Part shown: piece after piece, positions 5,961 through 8,011 of the stretch
Numbering within the stretch: position 1 is the stretch's first letter
Layout of the letters: each line of letters opens with the position of its first letter
Assembly: GCA_036554605.1 (NCBI GenBank)
Contig: DATBMY010000546.1
Location: forward strand, 1-8,011
Direction of reading: 5' to 3'
DNA: 8,011 nt
Source: DATBMY01 sp036554605
GTDB lineage: Bacteria > Acidobacteriota > Blastocatellia > UBA7656
Notes under the pieces: model-generated
Database searches by the model: none
Told to the model about the DNA's origin: nothing
The model's input: only the letters and a program-made list of their open reading frames with translations
Position numbers and translations under genes: made by a program

Positions 5961-6086
5961 GGGGATGCATAGTCTCTATCAGCCCCCCATTTTTCTCGCG
6001 GCGCAGCTGACCTAAGGACGTATGCCGCGAGATGGGCCTGAGCAACAAATAGTTGAATAATGTCGCGGGGCCGTGGCTAATGCCCC
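5961..6086 (+). other. Cluster of hairpins in the receptor leader, possible structured RNA
   Basis: Three stems follow one another. GGGG (5961-5964) with CCCC (5983-5986) encloses ATAG/CTAT (5969-5972/5976-5979) around a TCT loop. CTCGCGGC (5995-6002) pairs with GCCGCGAG (6024-6031), extended by CCCAT (5986-5990) with ATGGG (6032-6036) across a four-T bulge, giving 13 pairs. GGGGC (6067-6071) pairs with GCCCC (6082-6086). The first and second stems compete for the C at 5986, so alternative folds are possible. I do not recognise a known riboswitch or small RNA. No convincing protein frame was found in 5887-6217 on either strand. Confidence 0.4.
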
Positions 6087-6205
6087 AACCGCTACTGAAA
6101 CCGTGCGTTCTATTCCGCCTTATTAAGTGTGCCCTTGTTATTTTCAGTTTCCGATATTGCCGGCTGGCATGAGCGGCCTTTTGAAGATATACCATTCATC
6201 ACTCT

Positions 6206-6210
6206 GGAGG
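6206..6210 (+). promoter_or_regulatory. Ribosome-binding site of the receptor gene
   Basis: GGAGG seven bases before ATG 6218, which is followed directly by a signal peptide. Confidence 0.8.
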
Positions 6211-6217
6211 TCTACCA

Positions 6218-8011
6218 ATGAGAAGTAGAGGATTTGTAAGGTGCCTCGCGCTTTCGGTCGCGCTGCTATTAACGGTTCCTTTTCCGTTAATGGCGCAGAC
6301 GGACACGGCGCGCTTGCAGGGCACTGTCACCGATACGAGTGACGCCGCCTTGCAGGATGCCACCGTCACCGTGACCAACCTCGGCACGGGCCGCGTCGTG
6401 ACCGTGCAAACAAACGAGGAAGGTAGTTATTCTGTGCCGGCGTTGTCAGCCGGCCGCTACAAGATCGAAGTCAAGCTGAATAACTTCAAGACGGTGACCC
6501 AGGAGGTCACCATAGAAGTTGCGCAGATCGCCGCGCTCAACTTTCAGCTCGAACCCGGCGGCGTGACCGAGATCGTAGAAGTATCGAGCGATGCGCCGCT
6601 GGTCGAATCGGCCAGCTCAGCCATCGGCGAAGTGGTCCAGGGCCGCCAGGTCACGGAGCTTCCGCTTAACGGCCGCAACTTTACGCAGCTGGCGACGCTC
6701 GTGCCCGGCGTCACGCGCGGCGTGCCCGACGGCGATGCGACCGGAGCCAGGGGCAATGCCGAGACCTTCCGCAACGGCAACACCGGAGGCGCGGCGCTCG
6801 TCGTAAACGGGTTGCGCCCGCAGGCAAACAACTTCCTGCTCGACGGCGTCGATAATAACGAATCGCTGGTCAATACCATTGTATTCTTCCCGCCCGCCGA
6901 AGCCATCCAGGAGTTCCGCGTTCAGACGAGCGTTTCACCGGCCGAGTTCGGTCGCGCCGGCGGCGGCATAGTAAACACAACAATCAAATCGGGCACGAAC
7001 GAATATCACGGGACCGCTTACGAATTCCTGCGCAACGACAACCTCGACGCGCGCCCGACCTTCGCGCCTACGAAGGATGAATTTCGCCGCAACCAGTTCG
7101 GCTTTAGCTTCGGCGGCCCGATCATAAAGAATAAGCTGTTCGCATTCGGAGATTACCAGGGGCTCAGGCAGTTCTTGCCGCTCAGCGTCGAGTTCGCGAG
7201 CGTGCCGACCGAGAGATTCCGCCGCGGCGATTTTTCGGAATTGCTCAACCCGGCCGTGTCGGGCCTCGGAGCGCCCGTGATCATCAGGGACCCGATCACC
7301 GGTAATCCGTTCCCCAACAATATCATTCCCGATAACCGCATCAATCGCGTAGGGCAGAATTATCTGAATGCCTTCCCGCTTCCGAACACCGGGGGCGGCC
7401 GCGTCCAGCAGAACTTCGTGACCCAGCGCCGCCAGATACAGGAGTTCAACGACTTCGACATACGCGTCGATTGGACTATCGGAGAGATGGACACTTTATT
7501 CGGCCGCTTCAGCTATGCGCAGGACACCTCGACGACGACTTCGCGTCTTCCGGACCTGCCCGCGGGATTCGGCTCGGGTCAGAATTTCAACCGCGCGCGC
7601 GGGTTCGTGCTGGGAGAGACGCACTTCTTCAGCCAGAACGTCATCAACGAGCTGAGGCTCAATTACCTGCGCGTCTTTTACGGTTTCGCGCCGCCCTTCC
7701 AGGACCAGACCATATCGGCCGACTTAGGTATACCGAACGCCAACACCAGCTCGCTTCTCGGCGGCGGCGCGCTCATCGGCGGCTTCAACGGCCAGATCGA
7801 ATACTCCGGCGATTTCGGCCCGTTCCTCGTGCCGCAAAATACCTATCAGATCGCCGATACCGTCTCGGTCATCAAAGGCGCGCACAACCTGCGCTTTGGG
7901 GCGAGCATAATATGGCGGCAGGTGAATCTCTTCCGCCCGAACCGCGGCAAGGGGTTCTTCTTTATCGGGCCGGGCACGGGCAAGACCACAGGCTACGAGG
8001 TTTCGGAGCTG
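6218..8011 (+). CDS. TonB-dependent receptor, Oar-like, with N-terminal carboxypeptidase-regulatory-like domain (3' end outside window)
   Basis: 598 codons are open from ATG 6218 to the window edge. Residues 1-27 are a signal peptide (MRSRGFVRCLALSVALLLTV, ending near LMAQ). Residues ~31-112 form a carboxypeptidase-regulatory-like beta-sandwich (LQGTVTDTSDAALQDATVTV, then NEEGSYSVPALSAGRYKIEV). The plug region follows: VTELPLNGRNFTQLATLVPGV (145-165), NNFLLDGVDNNES (204-216), AIQEFRVQTSVSPAEFGRAGGG (229-250) and NTTIKSGTNEYHGTAYEFLR (253-272). Strands of an outer-membrane barrel come next, with FSFGGPI and later NELRLNY. Such receptors in Acidobacteriota are typically about 1,000-1,200 residues, so roughly half is missing beyond the window. 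The role is energy-dependent import, or surface binding, of a large or complex substrate at the outer membrane. It is divergent from the regulator-hydrolase-transporter cluster, suggesting a shared substrate. Codon use matches the three neighbouring genes, not bases 1-500. Confidence 0.93.
   Translation, partial: MRSRGFVRCLALSVALLLTVPFPLMAQTDTARLQGTVTDTSDAALQDATVTVTNLGTGRVVTVQTNEEGSYSVPALSAGRYKIEVKLNNFKTVTQEVTIEVAQIAALNFQLEPGGVTEIVEVSSDAPLVESASSAIGEVVQGRQVTELPLNGRNFTQLATLVPGVTRGVPDGDATGARGNAETFRNGNTGGAALVVNGLRPQANNFLLDGVDNNESLVNTIVFFPPAEAIQEFRVQTSVSPAEFGRAGGGIVNTTIKSGTNEYHGTAYEFLRNDNLDARPTFAPTKDEFRRNQFGFSFGGPIIKNKLFAFGDYQGLRQFLPLSVEFASVPTERFRRGDFSELLNPAVSGLGAPVIIRDPITGNPFPNNIIPDNRINRVGQNYLNAFPLPNTGGGRVQQNFVTQRRQIQEFNDFDIRVDWTIGEMDTLFGRFSYAQDTSTTTSRLPDLPAGFGSGQNFNRARGFVLGETHFFSQNVINELRLNYLRVFYGFAPPFQDQTISADLGIPNANTSSLLGGGALIGGFNGQIEYSGDFGPFLVPQNTYQIADTVSVIKGAHNLRFGASIIWRQVNLFRPNRGKGFFFIGPGTGKTTGYEVSEL

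Noticed and set aside
5944..5964. Closely spaced G-runs considered as a G-quadruplex.
   Set aside because: Only three runs of three or more G are present in a row, and the last is predicted to pair with the C-run at 5983-5988.
6165..6179. TGGCAT near the receptor gene as a sigma-54 promoter.
   Set aside because: The required TTGC-like -12 element is absent at the correct spacing.
5899..6195. A minus-strand frame of 98 codons in the divergent intergenic region, considered as a transposase remnant or small protein.
   Set aside because: The translation shows no recognisable domain, no good ribosome-binding site was found, and the region is better described by hairpins. A very diverged remnant cannot be excluded.
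1..8011. CRISPR array, tRNA, rRNA, insertion sequence or phage genes.
   Set aside because: No regularly spaced direct repeats, no tRNA-like or rRNA sequence, and no transposase or integrase motifs were seen on either strand.

Overview
The window most resembles Acidobacteriota, probably environmental or metagenomic DNA. The supporting features are an Oar-like TonB-dependent receptor with an N-terminal carboxypeptidase-regulatory-like domain, a membrane-tethered winged-helix regulator of a type common in that phylum, and a CxxCH protein leading into a copper type II monooxygenase-like segment. The class cannot be fixed from this sequence. The first ~500 bases look different: they are GC-richer (about 70% in the lines I counted), almost every codon ends in G or C, and they encode part of a CoxL/xanthine-dehydrogenase-type molybdenum subunit of the kind common in high-GC Actinobacteria.

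Layout. On the minus strand, 1174 down to 1 is one open frame. It starts as an exported c-type cytochrome/copper-monooxygenase-like protein and switches in frame, at about 490-540, to the C-terminal half of a CoxL-type protein. This is most likely a chimeric join. A near-consensus promoter sits at 1237-1265. The stretch 1175-1565 is otherwise non-coding. Three minus-strand genes follow upstream in transcription order: a ToxR-like winged-helix protein with one membrane segment (5731-4397), an exported metallo-beta-lactamase-fold hydrolase carrying the alkyl-sulfatase dimerisation region (4295-3003), and a Spinster-like MFS transporter (2960-1566). After a 486-bp divergent intergenic region, a large outer-membrane TonB-dependent receptor gene begins on the plus strand at 6218 and runs off the window.

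How the parts may work together (inference). The receptor would bring a substrate across the outer membrane, the exported hydrolase would act on it in the periplasm, the MFS protein would move the product across the inner membrane, and the membrane-tethered regulator would sense something outside the inner membrane and control both directions. The intergenic region supports shared control. Candidate divergent promoters have overlapping -10 elements at 5810-5816. Palindromic TGTAAC boxes (5738-5767) lie about 70 bp upstream of the predicted plus-strand start and just downstream of the predicted minus-strand start. The predicted receptor leader is about 400 nt long and holds several hairpins. 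The substrate is unknown.
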